A DNA stretch of 64,000 nucleotides. It comes from Candidatus Leptovillus affinis. Lineage in GTDB: Bacteria > Chloroflexota > Anaerolineae > Promineifilales > Promineifilaceae. The position numbers and the translations under genes are program-made. Position 1 is the stretch's first letter. Every line of letters starts with the position of its first letter. Shown piece after piece: positions 53,754 to 62,244 of the stretch. Location of the stretch: NCBI GenBank assembly GCA_016705235.1, contig JADIYP010000006.1:62001-126000 (forward strand), given 5' to 3'. The notes under the pieces are model-generated. The model did not search any database and was not told the origin of the DNA. It saw only the letters and a program-made list of their open reading frames with translations.

Positions 53754-55475
53754 ATGAACGGCCGTTCTCCCCTTTTCTTCACCTTCATCAGCCTCCTTCT
53801 CATCCTTGTCGCGTGCCAACAAGCAGAAATTGTCTACCCCACACCCATCATGCCGGCGGCTCTGGCCAACTACACGCCGCCGCCGGTCAACGCCGCCCCG
53901 CCCACGCCGCCCATCACACCCCTGGCTACCAACGACCCCGCCGCCCTCGGCCCCGCGAACACTTTACCGACGCCCTTTTCTGAACCCCTGGGCGTTTCCC
54001 AGGGGGGAACCGCCTGGCGGGTGGCCGTCTCCACGGCCGTTCCCCCCAACCTCCAGGCGCAAATCCAAAACATGATTCTGGCCGCCGACGGGCAGTTCGC
54101 CTGGGTCGGCAGCGGTGAAGGCGACCTGGTGATCGATATCAATGGCGCACGGCCGTTCTTCACGGCCGTTTACGCCGCCGCCGCCCCCTTTGCCACCATC
54201 GACGACGCCATTTCCCTGACCGATCTGCAAGCCGCCTGGCAATCTGGCAGCAAACCGCTGTTTGTGACCAGCGACACGGCCGCCGCGCTGACGGCCGTCT
54301 GGGGCGCGCCGGCTCCATCTGTGCAAATCGTTAGCCCGGAAGAACTGGTAGACAATTTATGGGCCGAACGGCCGTCGCTGACCATTCTGCCCTTCGATCA
54401 GCTTCAGCCGGAGCTAAAAACGTTGCGTTTAGATGGCATTTCACCGCTCGACCGGGCCTTCGACCCGGCCGGGTATCCGTTAACCGTGCCCTTTGGCGTC
54501 AGCGGCGCGGAAACGGCCGTGAACAGCTTCCTGGCCGCCTGGAACCAGCCAACCAGCAACTACCAACCAGACAAATTCACCCGCATCGCCCTCACCGGCG
54601 TCACCGCCCTGGTGCGTGCCACCGCCTACAACATGGAACAAAACGGCATCCTCTGGCCGGCCGAAGACGTGGCCGCCGTGCTGCAAACGGCCGACATCGC
54701 CCACGTTAGCAACGAAGTTTCGTTTGCGCCCGACTGCCCTTACCCCAATCCCATCGGCGGCACGACATTTTGCTCGCGCGACAATTATTTTGAACTGCTG
54801 CAATTCATTGGCACGGACGTAGTGGAACTAACCGGCAACCACCTGAACGATTGGGGCCGCGAATACCTGCTGCGCACCATCGACATGTACGACGCGGCCG
54901 GCATGGTGACCTTTGGCGGCGGTAAGGATGCGGCGGACGCGGCCGAACCGGCCTTATTTGAACGCAATGGCAACCGAATCGCCTTTGTGGGCTGTAATTC
55001 GTTTGGGCCGACTTATGCCTGGGCCACGACCAACGAGCCGGGTGCGCGCCAATGTGATGGCACAATGGCCGCGCAAATCCGCCAGTTGGCCGACGAGGGC
55101 TATCTGGTCATGGCCACGCTGCAATACACGGAATATTACCAATATCCGCCTGCCCCAGAGCAGGTGGTGGATTTTGAGGCGTTAGCGGCGGCAGGGGCTA
55201 CGGCCGTTTCCGGCAGCCAGGGCCATCACGCGCAGGGATTTGGTTTTTACGAGGGGAGTTTTATCCACTACGGACCGGGCAATCTCTTTTTCGACCAGAT
55301 GGATATGCTGGGCACGCGGCAAACGTTTGTCGATACCTACACGGTGTACGACGGCCGTTTACTCAATGTCGATTTGTGGACCGGGCTGATTGAGAATTAC
55401 GCTAAACCGCGCTTGATGACGGCGGACGAACGGGCGCAGGCGTTAACGGCCGTCTTCCAGGCCAGCGGCTGGTAA
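53754..55475 (+). CDS. CapA-like (PGA_cap) lipoprotein
   Basis: About 573 residues. The signal ends in LLILVAC, a lipobox, then a Pro/Thr-rich linker. Residues ~85-300 resemble an extracytoplasmic binding domain. Residues ~315-555 match the CapA/PgsA metallophosphatase-like fold: THVSNE-type segment (AHVSNEVSF), ELTGNHLNDWG, GSQGHHAQGF and IHYGPGNLFFDQ. CapA proteins act in poly-gamma-glutamate capsule retention or synthesis in Bacillus, but many homologues have other or unknown roles, and no capBC partners are present. The coding sequence carries unusually many ACGGCCGT palindromes (ten by hand count). Confidence 0.88.
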   Translation: MNGRSPLFFTFISLLLILVACQQAEIVYPTPIMPAALANYTPPPVNAAPPTPPITPLATNDPAALGPANTLPTPFSEPLGVSQGGTAWRVAVSTAVPPNLQAQIQNMILAADGQFAWVGSGEGDLVIDINGARPFFTAVYAAAAPFATIDDAISLTDLQAAWQSGSKPLFVTSDTAAALTAVWGAPAPSVQIVSPEELVDNLWAERPSLTILPFDQLQPELKTLRLDGISPLDRAFDPAGYPLTVPFGVSGAETAVNSFLAAWNQPTSNYQPDKFTRIALTGVTALVRATAYNMEQNGILWPAEDVAAVLQTADIAHVSNEVSFAPDCPYPNPIGGTTFCSRDNYFELLQFIGTDVVELTGNHLNDWGREYLLRTIDMYDAAGMVTFGGGKDAADAAEPALFERNGNRIAFVGCNSFGPTYAWATTNEPGARQCDGTMAAQIRQLADEGYLVMATLQYTEYYQYPPAPEQVVDFEALAAAGATAVSGSQGHHAQGFGFYEGSFIHYGPGNLFFDQMDMLGTRQTFVDTYTVYDGRLLNVDLWTGLIENYAKPRLMTADERAQALTAVFQASGW

Positions 55476-55496
55476 ATGCACGGCAAACCCACGCGC

Positions 55497-55961
55497 CTAC
55501 TGCCTTTTGCGCGGCTTAATCTCGATGCGAAACGTGTGGGGATGGTTGGGCGTGCGCGACGCGCGGTAAATGAAATGCCGGTGGCACTCGCTGCAGCACC
55601 CTTCAAAATGCAGATTGTCTTCCTCAATGTAGCTGCCAAATGATTTCAAGACCAGTTCCCGCACGGTCATGTTCCAGGAGAGGGTAATCCAGCCGGATTT
55701 TGCCCGGCGCACGGCCGTTGCAAAATTTTTACGGCCGTTTGTCGCCCAATACCCCGCCAGAAAATAGCCGCAGCGGCCGCACGGGGAAAAACAAGCAACC
55801 ACTTCTTCCACCTGATAGCGCGGCTCCCGCGTGTCAGACCAATCCTCTTCTTGTTCCGCCTCGGCGGCTACCGGCGCATTTTCCACTTCCTCAATCAGTT
55901 CATCGGCAGAGTCGGGAGTGGGTGAATCATCGAAAACGGCCGTTTCATCTTCAGAAACCAT
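55497..55961 (-). CDS. Uncharacterised Cys-rich protein, 154 residues
   Basis: The N-terminal ~45 residues are acidic and probably disordered. Then come two cysteine clusters, CFSPCGRCGYF and CCSECHRHF, about 65 residues apart. They could form a zinc ribbon or a four-Cys metal site around a central RREL-type strand region. No known family is recognised. The C terminus is basic (RIEIKPRKRQ). It is convergent with the CapA-like gene, 21 bp apart. A nucleic-acid-binding role is only a guess from the metal site and basic tail. Confidence 0.7.
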   Translation of the reverse strand: MVSEDETAVFDDSPTPDSADELIEEVENAPVAAEAEQEEDWSDTREPRYQVEEVVACFSPCGRCGYFLAGYWATNGRKNFATAVRRAKSGWITLSWNMTVRELVLKSFGSYIEEDNLHFEGCCSECHRHFIYRASRTPNHPHTFRIEIKPRKRQ

Positions 55962-56063
55962 AGTGTTAAGTCCATTTACTCACATATCACGAATTCTAAG
56001 TCGATTCTAGTCCGCTTGTGTCATCTGTCAACCTTTTCCCTCATTGCCGATGCCTATCTCGCC

Positions 56064-56151
56064 AGGCGCTTCGTTGATTGACTGAAATTCTCCGCGCTCT
56101 TCGCGCTCTCCACGGTAAAAATCTAAGATTTGTCCATCAACCAGAGGCGCT
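56064..56151. repeat. MITE-like palindromic element, short copy (family A)
   Basis: Left end TTGATTGACTGAAATTC (56074-56090) and right end GATTTGTCCATCAA (56127-56140) resemble the ends of the element at 6083-6204, and CTCCGCGCTCT and GGTAAAA are shared inside. AGGCGCT occurs on both sides (56064-56070 and 56145-56151) as a possible duplication. It fills the middle of the 280-bp spacer before the HDAC-family gene. Confidence 0.65.
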
Positions 56152-56241
56152 GACAATAAACTTGGCGAAAGCAGGAAATCGGTGTTTAATTATGCGTTGT
56201 AGTACCGGAGTCCTGTAACATTATTTTTAAATCGCATACCC

Positions 56242-57276
56242 ATGCACACTTTTTATCACCCCGGTCACCTTCAACACGATCCTTCCCGGCACATCCAACC
56301 CGATGAGCCAGGGTCTTCTCCCCTGCTAGACATGCCACAACGCAGTGAACTTATTCGTCAGGCCATTGCCGACGCCGACATGGGCGATATAACCCCTCCC
56401 GGCGATTTTGGCAGCGAACCCATCGAAATCATCCATGAATATGGCATGCTCAATCTCTTGCAAGATGGCCACGAGCGGCTGTCTACCCAAACCGGGCTAG
56501 ATGTGGCGCTGCCGGAAACCTTCACCGCCGGCGCGCGCCCCGATCACAAAACGCGCTCTATTCAGGGGCAGTTGGGCTATTATGCCTTTGACCGGGCCTC
56601 GCCGCTGCTGGCCCACACCTGGGAAGCGGCGTATTGGAGTGTGCAAACGGCCGTTAGCGCCGCCGCCCTGGTAGCTGCCGGTGGCGAATCGCTCGCGTAT
56701 GCCCTCTGCCGACCGCCCGGTCACCATGCCGGACCAAGTTACTACGGCGGGCGCTCATACCTCAACAATGCGGCCATCGCCGGTAACTGGCTGGTCCAGC
56801 AAGGTCGCCGGGTCGCCATTTTGGACATCGATTTTCATCATGGCAATGGGACACAGGCGGTGTTTTACGGCCGTTCCGATGTCCTCGTCTGCTCCATCCA
56901 CGCCGATCCCTTCTACGACTACCCCTACTTCTGGGGCTTCGCCGACGAATTCGGCGTCGGCAGCGGGCTTAACTACAATTACAATTTTCCCCTCCCACGA
57001 GGCTCGCAAGAAACCGCCTACCTGGAAACCCTATCGGCGGCGCTCATCAAAATTCGCCTGTATGTGCCCGATATTTTGCTCGTCTCCTTTGGCGCCAACA
57101 TCGCCGACGGTGATCCGGGCGGCAGTTTCCGCTTGCAAAACGACTCCTTCAAACGCATCGGCGCGCAAATCGCCAAGACCAATATCCCCATCGTGGTTGT
57201 TCAAGAAGGAGGGTATTTATTACCGGCGCTTGGCGCGCAGGTTGTCGCATTTTTTACCGGACTTTTAGAGTCTTAA
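56242..57276 (+). CDS. Histone deacetylase / acetylpolyamine amidohydrolase family protein
   Basis: 344 residues, the size of bacterial APAH enzymes. The catalytic His pair is H161/H162 in RPPGHHAG. D197 and H199 in DIDFHHGNG are two of the three zinc ligands, and EGGYLLP carries the catalytic Tyr region. The third ligand, expected Asp in a GFD-x4-DP motif, is Asn here (N286 in SFGANIADGDP). The spacing to the other ligands matches APAH exactly, so this is a substitution and not a misalignment. The protein may be inactive, use an altered metal site, or be a new subgroup. It starts with no obvious ribosome binding site. Confidence 0.92.
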   Translation: MHTFYHPGHLQHDPSRHIQPDEPGSSPLLDMPQRSELIRQAIADADMGDITPPGDFGSEPIEIIHEYGMLNLLQDGHERLSTQTGLDVALPETFTAGARPDHKTRSIQGQLGYYAFDRASPLLAHTWEAAYWSVQTAVSAAALVAAGGESLAYALCRPPGHHAGPSYYGGRSYLNNAAIAGNWLVQQGRRVAILDIDFHHGNGTQAVFYGRSDVLVCSIHADPFYDYPYFWGFADEFGVGSGLNYNYNFPLPRGSQETAYLETLSAALIKIRLYVPDILLVSFGANIADGDPGGSFRLQNDSFKRIGAQIAKTNIPIVVVQEGGYLLPALGAQVVAFFTGLLES

Positions 57277-57297
57277 CCGCAGAAACGGATACCACCT

Positions 57298-57936
57298 ATG
57301 AGTTATCAAATTCTTGGCAAATCTGGTCAAATGAGCGCATCTCGTCCCGGTTGTTTGTTAGGTTTTGCCCTTTTCTGGATCAGTTTTTCCAGCATCTTCG
57401 TCTTTATCGGCCTGACAACCGAAGCCGGCATTATTTTTACCCTGTTTGGCTTGTTATTTGTGGCTGCGGGGCTGGCCATGCTGCTGTATGCGCTGATGGC
57501 TTATTTCACCCGCTACAAGGTGGGCAAACCTAACTTTGTCCTCTCGCAAACTACGCTGCGCGTAGGCGACCAACTCGCGTTCAGCGTCAGCCACACCTTC
57601 CCGCGCAGCGTGGCAATCGACCGCATATGCACCAATTTGATTTTTCGTGAAAAAGCCACGTATCAGCAAGGAACCGACACCAAAACCGTGACTCACGATC
57701 ATATCATCACATCAGTCGAGGAACCGGGAAGACAGTTTCAGGCAGGCCAGATATTCAGCCAATCATACAACTTCCTCATCCCGCCAGATTCCATGCACAC
57801 GCTAAAAGTCCGGCGCAATGAATTAACCTGGCATCTTAAATTTGAAGCCGAAATCTCTAAACTGCCCAACTTTATCGAAGAATTTGAATTGAATGTCGTT
57901 CCGGAAATAACTTTATCACAGGTGACCCATGGCTAA
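57298..57936 (+). CDS. Uncharacterised membrane protein with arrestin-like soluble domain
   Basis: 212 residues. Two transmembrane helices (~20-42 and ~46-70) precede a beta-rich domain (~75-212) in which L-R-V-G-D-Q-L-A-F-S, a disordered-looking central loop and a closing F-E-L-N-V-V-P strand suggest an arrestin/immunoglobulin-like sandwich. No known family is assigned. It overlaps the next gene by 8 bp, so the two products are probably a pair, and it follows the HDAC-family gene by 21 bp. Confidence 0.7.
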   Translation: MSYQILGKSGQMSASRPGCLLGFALFWISFSSIFVFIGLTTEAGIIFTLFGLLFVAAGLAMLLYALMAYFTRYKVGKPNFVLSQTTLRVGDQLAFSVSHTFPRSVAIDRICTNLIFREKATYQQGTDTKTVTHDHIITSVEEPGRQFQAGQIFSQSYNFLIPPDSMHTLKVRRNELTWHLKFEAEISKLPNFIEEFELNVVPEITLSQVTHG

Positions 57937-58327
57937 GGCGGATTTTCAGATCACGCTGCAAGGCGGCGAAGGCGCATCACCGGCAAAAATCTATCGGCCG
58001 GGCGAACAACTGCGCGGCACGGTGGTTGTTTACACGGACGAAGCCGTGAAATGCAAACATTTTTACATTCGTCTGGCCTGGCACACGGAAGGACGCGGCT
58101 CACAATTTAATGAAAAGGTTGAGGAATTGGATGTTTTCCAGGGACAGTTGTCTGCCTCCACGCCGTCGGCCCATGAGTTTGCGTTTGTTTTGCCGCAGCA
58201 GCCCTGGAGTTATGAGGGGCATTACATCAGCATTGTTTGGGGCGTTCAGGTGGAGATTGACGTGCCCTGGGGCATTGATTTGAAGTCTTATGAGCCGTTT
58301 GTGCTGTCACCGCAGCGACGGCCGTAA
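57929..58327 (+). CDS. Uncharacterised arrestin-like protein, 132 residues
   Basis: Soluble, all-beta by pattern: an opening strand, YRPGEQLRGTVVVYTDE (as in the arrestin/Spo0M N-terminal motif Y-x-P-G-x-x-V-x-G), KCKHFYIRLAWHTEGRG and PWSYEGHYISIVWGVQVEIDVPW. The similarity to Spo0M/arrestin N domains is from memory of the pattern and unverified. Translationally coupled to the membrane partner through an 8-bp overlap. No catalytic residues seen. It converges with the ATPase gene, 11 bp away. Confidence 0.72.
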   Translation: MAKADFQITLQGGEGASPAKIYRPGEQLRGTVVVYTDEAVKCKHFYIRLAWHTEGRGSQFNEKVEELDVFQGQLSASTPSAHEFAFVLPQQPWSYEGHYISIVWGVQVEIDVPWGIDLKSYEPFVLSPQRRP

Positions 58328-58338
58328 CCCGTCCCCCA

Positions 58339-59025
58339 TCACCCCGCCATCGACTGCAACACAGCCGCTAACTGCGCGCCGGTAATGACGCCCACCGCTT
58401 CTTGCCGCTGCCACACCTCGTACAAAAAATACTCTGCCTCCCGCAAGTTTTGCCCAAAGGTATCGTATAAAAATTGCACGGCCGTTTCCCCCAATGTCAC
58501 CCGCGCCGCATCCGGCAAGGCAAAAAAGGCCAGCCGCTGCGCCAATACCGCCGCATAATGCGCCGGTGACGCCTGATCGGCCAGCGAAACGGTTAGCAGC
58601 GGCAGCCTGCGCCGCGCAAACAAGGGCGTCAAATCCTCATGACTGCTCACAATCAACCGCAAACGGCCGTCTCCCACCCCCTTCATCAGCCGCCGCCGCT
58701 GCCGCCGCGTCAGCCGCTGCGCCTCATCCAACAAAAACAGGTCCAACCCTGCCGGCTCCGTCTCGAACCAGGTCTGGCCCTGGGGCAAGTATTCATAGGC
58801 CACCGCCGCGCCCTGCGCGGCAAAATGCGCCTGCAAGCCCAGCAGCGTGGTCGTTTTGCCGCTGCCCATCGGCCCCAACAACTGGCCATGGTCATGCGCC
58901 ATCTGAAACAACGGCGCAACGGCCGTGGGCAGCACCGCCACCGCCGCCCATTCCTCAGCCGTCAGCGCCCCAAACGGATTCCGCCGGTAGCCTAATTGGT
59001 GAAAAAAGAAGTACGCCCGTGTCAT
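58339..59025 (-). CDS. ExeA-like AAA ATPase
   Basis: About 228 residues from ATG 59025. The opening FFFHQLGYRRNPFG is reminiscent of ExeA/GspA-type ATPases (YYGL-x-x-x-PF). Walker A is GPMGSGKTT, Walker B DLFLLDEAQRL, and sensor-like IVSSHEDL follows. There is no peptidoglycan-binding or membrane part, unlike ExeA. The protein probably assists another complex. The frame extends to 59103 but would run into the divergent kinase gene; ATG 59025 leaves a 28-bp divergent gap with a TATAAT at 59031. Role unknown. Confidence 0.8.
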   Translation of the reverse strand: MTRAYFFFHQLGYRRNPFGALTAEEWAAVAVLPTAVAPLFQMAHDHGQLLGPMGSGKTTTLLGLQAHFAAQGAAVAYEYLPQGQTWFETEPAGLDLFLLDEAQRLTRRQRRRLMKGVGDGRLRLIVSSHEDLTPLFARRRLPLLTVSLADQASPAHYAAVLAQRLAFFALPDAARVTLGETAVQFLYDTFGQNLREAEYFLYEVWQRQEAVGVITGAQLAAVLQSMAG

Positions 59026-59053
59026 TATGTTATAATCATAGGGGAAACTTTTT

Positions 59054-61426
59054 ATGACGCAATTACCCACCAGGCAATTACCCACCAGTTGGATTGGCAG
59101 CACGCTGAACGGCCGTTATCACATCGAATCTCTCCTGGGACAAGGTGGGATGTCTACCGTTTACCGCGCGACAGACCCCAACTTGCAGCGCACCGTCGCC
59201 GTCAAAATTATCCATCCCCACCTCACCGACGACCCCCAACTCGTCCAGCGGTTTGAACAAGAAGCTACGGCCGTTGCCCGCCTGCACCACCCCAACATCG
59301 TCCAGGTCCACGATTTTAACCACCACGAAGGCGTCTACTACATGGTTCTGGAATATATCCCCGGCGAAACGCTGGCCGAAAAACTCCAGGCCCTGAACGA
59401 GATGCAGGCCCACATGCTGCCCATTCAAAGCGTGCGCATCACCGCCGATTTGTGCCTGGCCGTGGATTATGCCCACCAACGCGGCATGGTTCACCGCGAC
59501 CTCAAACCGGCCAATGTGATGATCAACCGCCTGGGCGAACCGGTGTTGATGGATTTTGGCATCGCCAAACTGCTCGGCAGCGCTCTCGAATCGATGAAAG
59601 GCAACACCTTTGGCTCTGCCCGCTATATGTCGCCGGAGCAAGTGCAAGGCAAAGATATCGACCACCGCAGCGATATTTACGCGCTGGGGGTTATCTTGTT
59701 TGAATTGGTCAGCGGCGGCCCGCCATTTCTGGGCGACTCCAACGCCGAGATTATGAGCAAGCACGTCCATCAGGCGCTGCCAGAAATCTCGGCCAATCCG
59801 GACACCCCCATTCCGGCCGCGCTCACGGCCGTTATCACCACCGCCCTGGCCAAAGACCCCGCCCATCGCTACCAATCCGCCGCCGAAATGGCTACCGCGC
59901 TGCACACCATCGGCCTGCAACTGCAAGAAACGCTGGAGCCGCTGGGCGCGCGCCATTGGCAGCACCTCTCGCGCTTGATGCAGCAGGCGCAAACGGCCGT
60001 GGAAACCAAAGATTTTACCGGCGCGTTAGAGAAGCTAGACGAACTCGAGCGCACCGGGGCCGAATTCCACCCCGAAAAAGCCGCCCATCTGCGCCAAATC
60101 GCCCAAAGCAGCCTCTACGAACAGGCCGTGCAACATTTCCAGGCCGGCCGCTTCGACGAGAGCCTCGTGCTGATCAATCTCCTGCGCCCTTTCACGCCCG
60201 ATTGGCCCAATCTGGCCCATTTAGAAACGCAAATCCGCCAGGCGCAAAAAAACCAGGCCCAGCAATCCAGACTAGACGCCCTTTATGATGAGGCAGTGGA
60301 ATTGCTGGAGCAGGGCGACTATGCCGCCGCCCTGTCTGCCTGGCAAACGTTGGCGGAACAACGCGGCGATTTGGCCTACGCGGACCGATTCGATGTCGCT
60401 CAATCGGCCAGAGATGGCCTGTGCGCCGACCGGTATGCGGCGGCGATCACGGCCGTTTCCGCCGCCCAACCGGAAGAAGCACTGAGCCTGTGGGCGCAAA
60501 TTCAGGCCATCGAACCCCACTACCCCGACTCGGCCAACATCGTCCGGCAGGCCAACGACCTTCTGCGCCAACGCCGCCAGCGATCCGTCTGGCAGCGCCG
60601 CTTGATTGTTCTCGCTCCAATCCTGCTGCTGCTGCTGGTTCTGGCGGTCGCCTGGTCCATTCGCAGCCGGCAAAACGCCGCCGTCGCCGGGCCGCTGCCA
60701 ACCCTGACGGCCGTTTCCGCCCCCATCGCGCTGCCTTCAGCAACGCCCACACCAACACCCACAGCAGCGCCTACGGCAACGCCCACAGCAGGCCCCACAG
60801 CAACGCCCGCAACCCTGTCCACGCCCACGGCCGTGCCTATACAGCCGCCAACGGCCGTGCCCCCGACAGGCACAGCGCCCAACATCGCCCTGGTCACAGA
60901 AGACGCCTCCATCTTCGCCGCGCCCCAATCCGACAGCCTGGAACTGGCCGTTGTCGCCCCAGGCGACGAAGTGCAAATTTTAGGCCGCTCGGAAACACCC
61001 AACTGGCTCTTCGTGGGCAACGGCGACGTGGCCGGCTTTATCTTCCAACCGCTGGTGCAGTGGGAGGGCGATGTGGCAAGTCTGCCCGTCTTCACCTACA
61101 CCGACGCCGCGCCAGACGCCAACGCCACACCCGACACTGGCGGCAATCCGGTCACCGGTTTGCGGATGGATTTATGGCCCTTACCGGACACGGTGCAGTG
61201 CAGCAGCGGCAAATGGAGCCAGCGCGTGTATATGCAAGGCCAGGGGGGAAACGGCCGTTACCGCTATTATTGGCAAGATCAATTCCTGACGGGGCCAACC
61301 GGGGCCAGCCACACCTTCACCGTAACCAGCACAGGCGGGGCGATTGTCGGCACAGGCCGCGTCGTTTCCGAGGATGGCCAATCCGTGGAGCGCGGCCTCT
61401 TCATCCCCATCCCCAAATGCCCCTGA
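59054..61426 (+). CDS. Membrane Ser/Thr protein kinase with extracellular SH3b-like domain
   Basis: 790 residues. The kinase domain (~22-285) is complete: GQGGMSTVYRA, the VAVKII lysine, HRDLKPANV, DFGIAK and SARYMSPEQ. A helical, TPR-like region (~300-500) follows, then one transmembrane helix (~515-540, IVLAPILLLLLVLAV), a Thr/Pro-rich linker (~555-615), an SH3b-like domain (~620-690) and a beta-rich tail with one Cys pair region (QCSSGKW). This PASTA-less architecture should sense an outside signal or envelope polymer. It starts with AGGGGA at good spacing, 28 bp from the divergent ATPase. Confidence 0.92.
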   Translation: MTQLPTRQLPTSWIGSTLNGRYHIESLLGQGGMSTVYRATDPNLQRTVAVKIIHPHLTDDPQLVQRFEQEATAVARLHHPNIVQVHDFNHHEGVYYMVLEYIPGETLAEKLQALNEMQAHMLPIQSVRITADLCLAVDYAHQRGMVHRDLKPANVMINRLGEPVLMDFGIAKLLGSALESMKGNTFGSARYMSPEQVQGKDIDHRSDIYALGVILFELVSGGPPFLGDSNAEIMSKHVHQALPEISANPDTPIPAALTAVITTALAKDPAHRYQSAAEMATALHTIGLQLQETLEPLGARHWQHLSRLMQQAQTAVETKDFTGALEKLDELERTGAEFHPEKAAHLRQIAQSSLYEQAVQHFQAGRFDESLVLINLLRPFTPDWPNLAHLETQIRQAQKNQAQQSRLDALYDEAVELLEQGDYAAALSAWQTLAEQRGDLAYADRFDVAQSARDGLCADRYAAAITAVSAAQPEEALSLWAQIQAIEPHYPDSANIVRQANDLLRQRRQRSVWQRRLIVLAPILLLLLVLAVAWSIRSRQNAAVAGPLPTLTAVSAPIALPSATPTPTPTAAPTATPTAGPTATPATLSTPTAVPIQPPTAVPPTGTAPNIALVTEDASIFAAPQSDSLELAVVAPGDEVQILGRSETPNWLFVGNGDVAGFIFQPLVQWEGDVASLPVFTYTDAAPDANATPDTGGNPVTGLRMDLWPLPDTVQCSSGKWSQRVYMQGQGGNGRYRYYWQDQFLTGPTGASHTFTVTSTGGAIVGTGRVVSEDGQSVERGLFIPIPKCP

Positions 61427-61471
61427 GCTACAAAGACCCTAAGGGTTCACACGTTTTAACTTGAGAAAATT

Positions 61472-61593
61472 GGGTTCTTCAGGAACTCAGGGGGTTGACA
61501 GCCCCTGATGCGTGAAGCGTGATGCGTGACCAGAGAGGTTTCACGCATCACGTATCACGAATCAGACCAAACCCCATGAAATCCCAAAGACCC
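61472..61593. repeat. Terminal-inverted-repeat element with GATGCGTGA core (family D, copy 2)
   Basis: Left end GGGTTCTTCAGGAACTCAGG and right end CCCCATGAAATCCCAAAGAC match the ends of 48309-48403. The core is a different palindrome, TGATGCGTGAAG-type with TTCACGCATCA, absent from copy 1. Confidence 0.75.
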
Positions 61594-61634
61594 GAAAATT
61601 GGTCCAATCTGGCAGCGCAACCCTTTCTTTCCCC

Positions 61635-62033
61635 ATGCACCGGCCATTTTGTGCCATGCACCCGCCATTTTGCCCCGTGCACCGGCCATTTTGTGCCATG
61701 CACCAGCCATTTTGCCCCGTGCACCGGCCATTTTGCCCCATGCACCGGCCATTTTGTGCCATGCACCGACCATTTTGCTCCGTGCACCGGCCATTTTGTT
61801 CCATGCACCGACCATTTTGCTCCGTGCACCGGCCATTTTGTTCCATGCATCGGCCATTTTGCCCCGTGCACCGGCCATTTTGCCCCGTGCACCGGCCATT
61901 TTGTGCCATGCACCGGCCATTTTGCCCCGTGCACCAGCCATTTTGTGCCATGCACCGACCATTTTGCCCCGTGCACCAGCCATTTTGTACCGTGCACCGG
62001 CCATTTTGCCCCGTGCACCAGCCATTTTATACC
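61635..62033. repeat. 21-bp minisatellite, 19 full copies plus a partial
   Basis: Units start with ATGCACCGGCCATTTTG (or GTGCA...) followed by four bases, most often TGCC or CCCC. The length is exactly 21 bp in all 19 copies, so no indels have occurred. Variation is concentrated at a few positions: CGG/CGA/CAG/CCG, and the last four bases. No unit contains an obvious spacer, so it is not a CRISPR array. The encoded heptapeptide repeats (PCTGHFA and similar) look random. Confidence 0.9.
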
Positions 62034-62244
62034 GTGCACCAATCTTCTTGACCTCATCCCCACAGGGACGACAATCGACAGGGTAGGGATGATCGGTTAA
62101 AGAGGCAACCCTTGTGATCACCGCCATGTCCATATTTGTAAATTTGTCGGTGATTTTCCATTTTTGTATACTTTTGCGACGGTGAATTTCCAGGCCGTGC
62201 CAAAGCCGGCAAACCACACCTATTCATGACAAGGGAGATAACTA

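Larger units (their letters stand above)
61427..62244. other. Large non-coding region with TIR element and 21-bp minisatellite
   Basis: 818 bp. It begins with a half-site of family C near 61434 (GACCCTAAGGGTTC), then the family D element (61472-61593), then the minisatellite (61635-62033), then ~210 bp without obvious structure leading to the next gene. Long ORFs on both strands here are produced by the 21-bp period, which is divisible by three, and are not supported as genes. Confidence 0.65.

Noticed and set aside
61635..62033. CRISPR array
   Set aside because: Units are contiguous with no spacers, and no cas genes lie nearby.
61519..62217. Long ORFs on both strands across the minisatellite (193 residues plus, 220 residues minus)
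   Set aside because: A 21-bp period keeps all frames open by arithmetic. No ribosome binding site or conserved start is seen, and the repeats encode monotonous Cys/His or Lys/Met heptads with no family resemblance.
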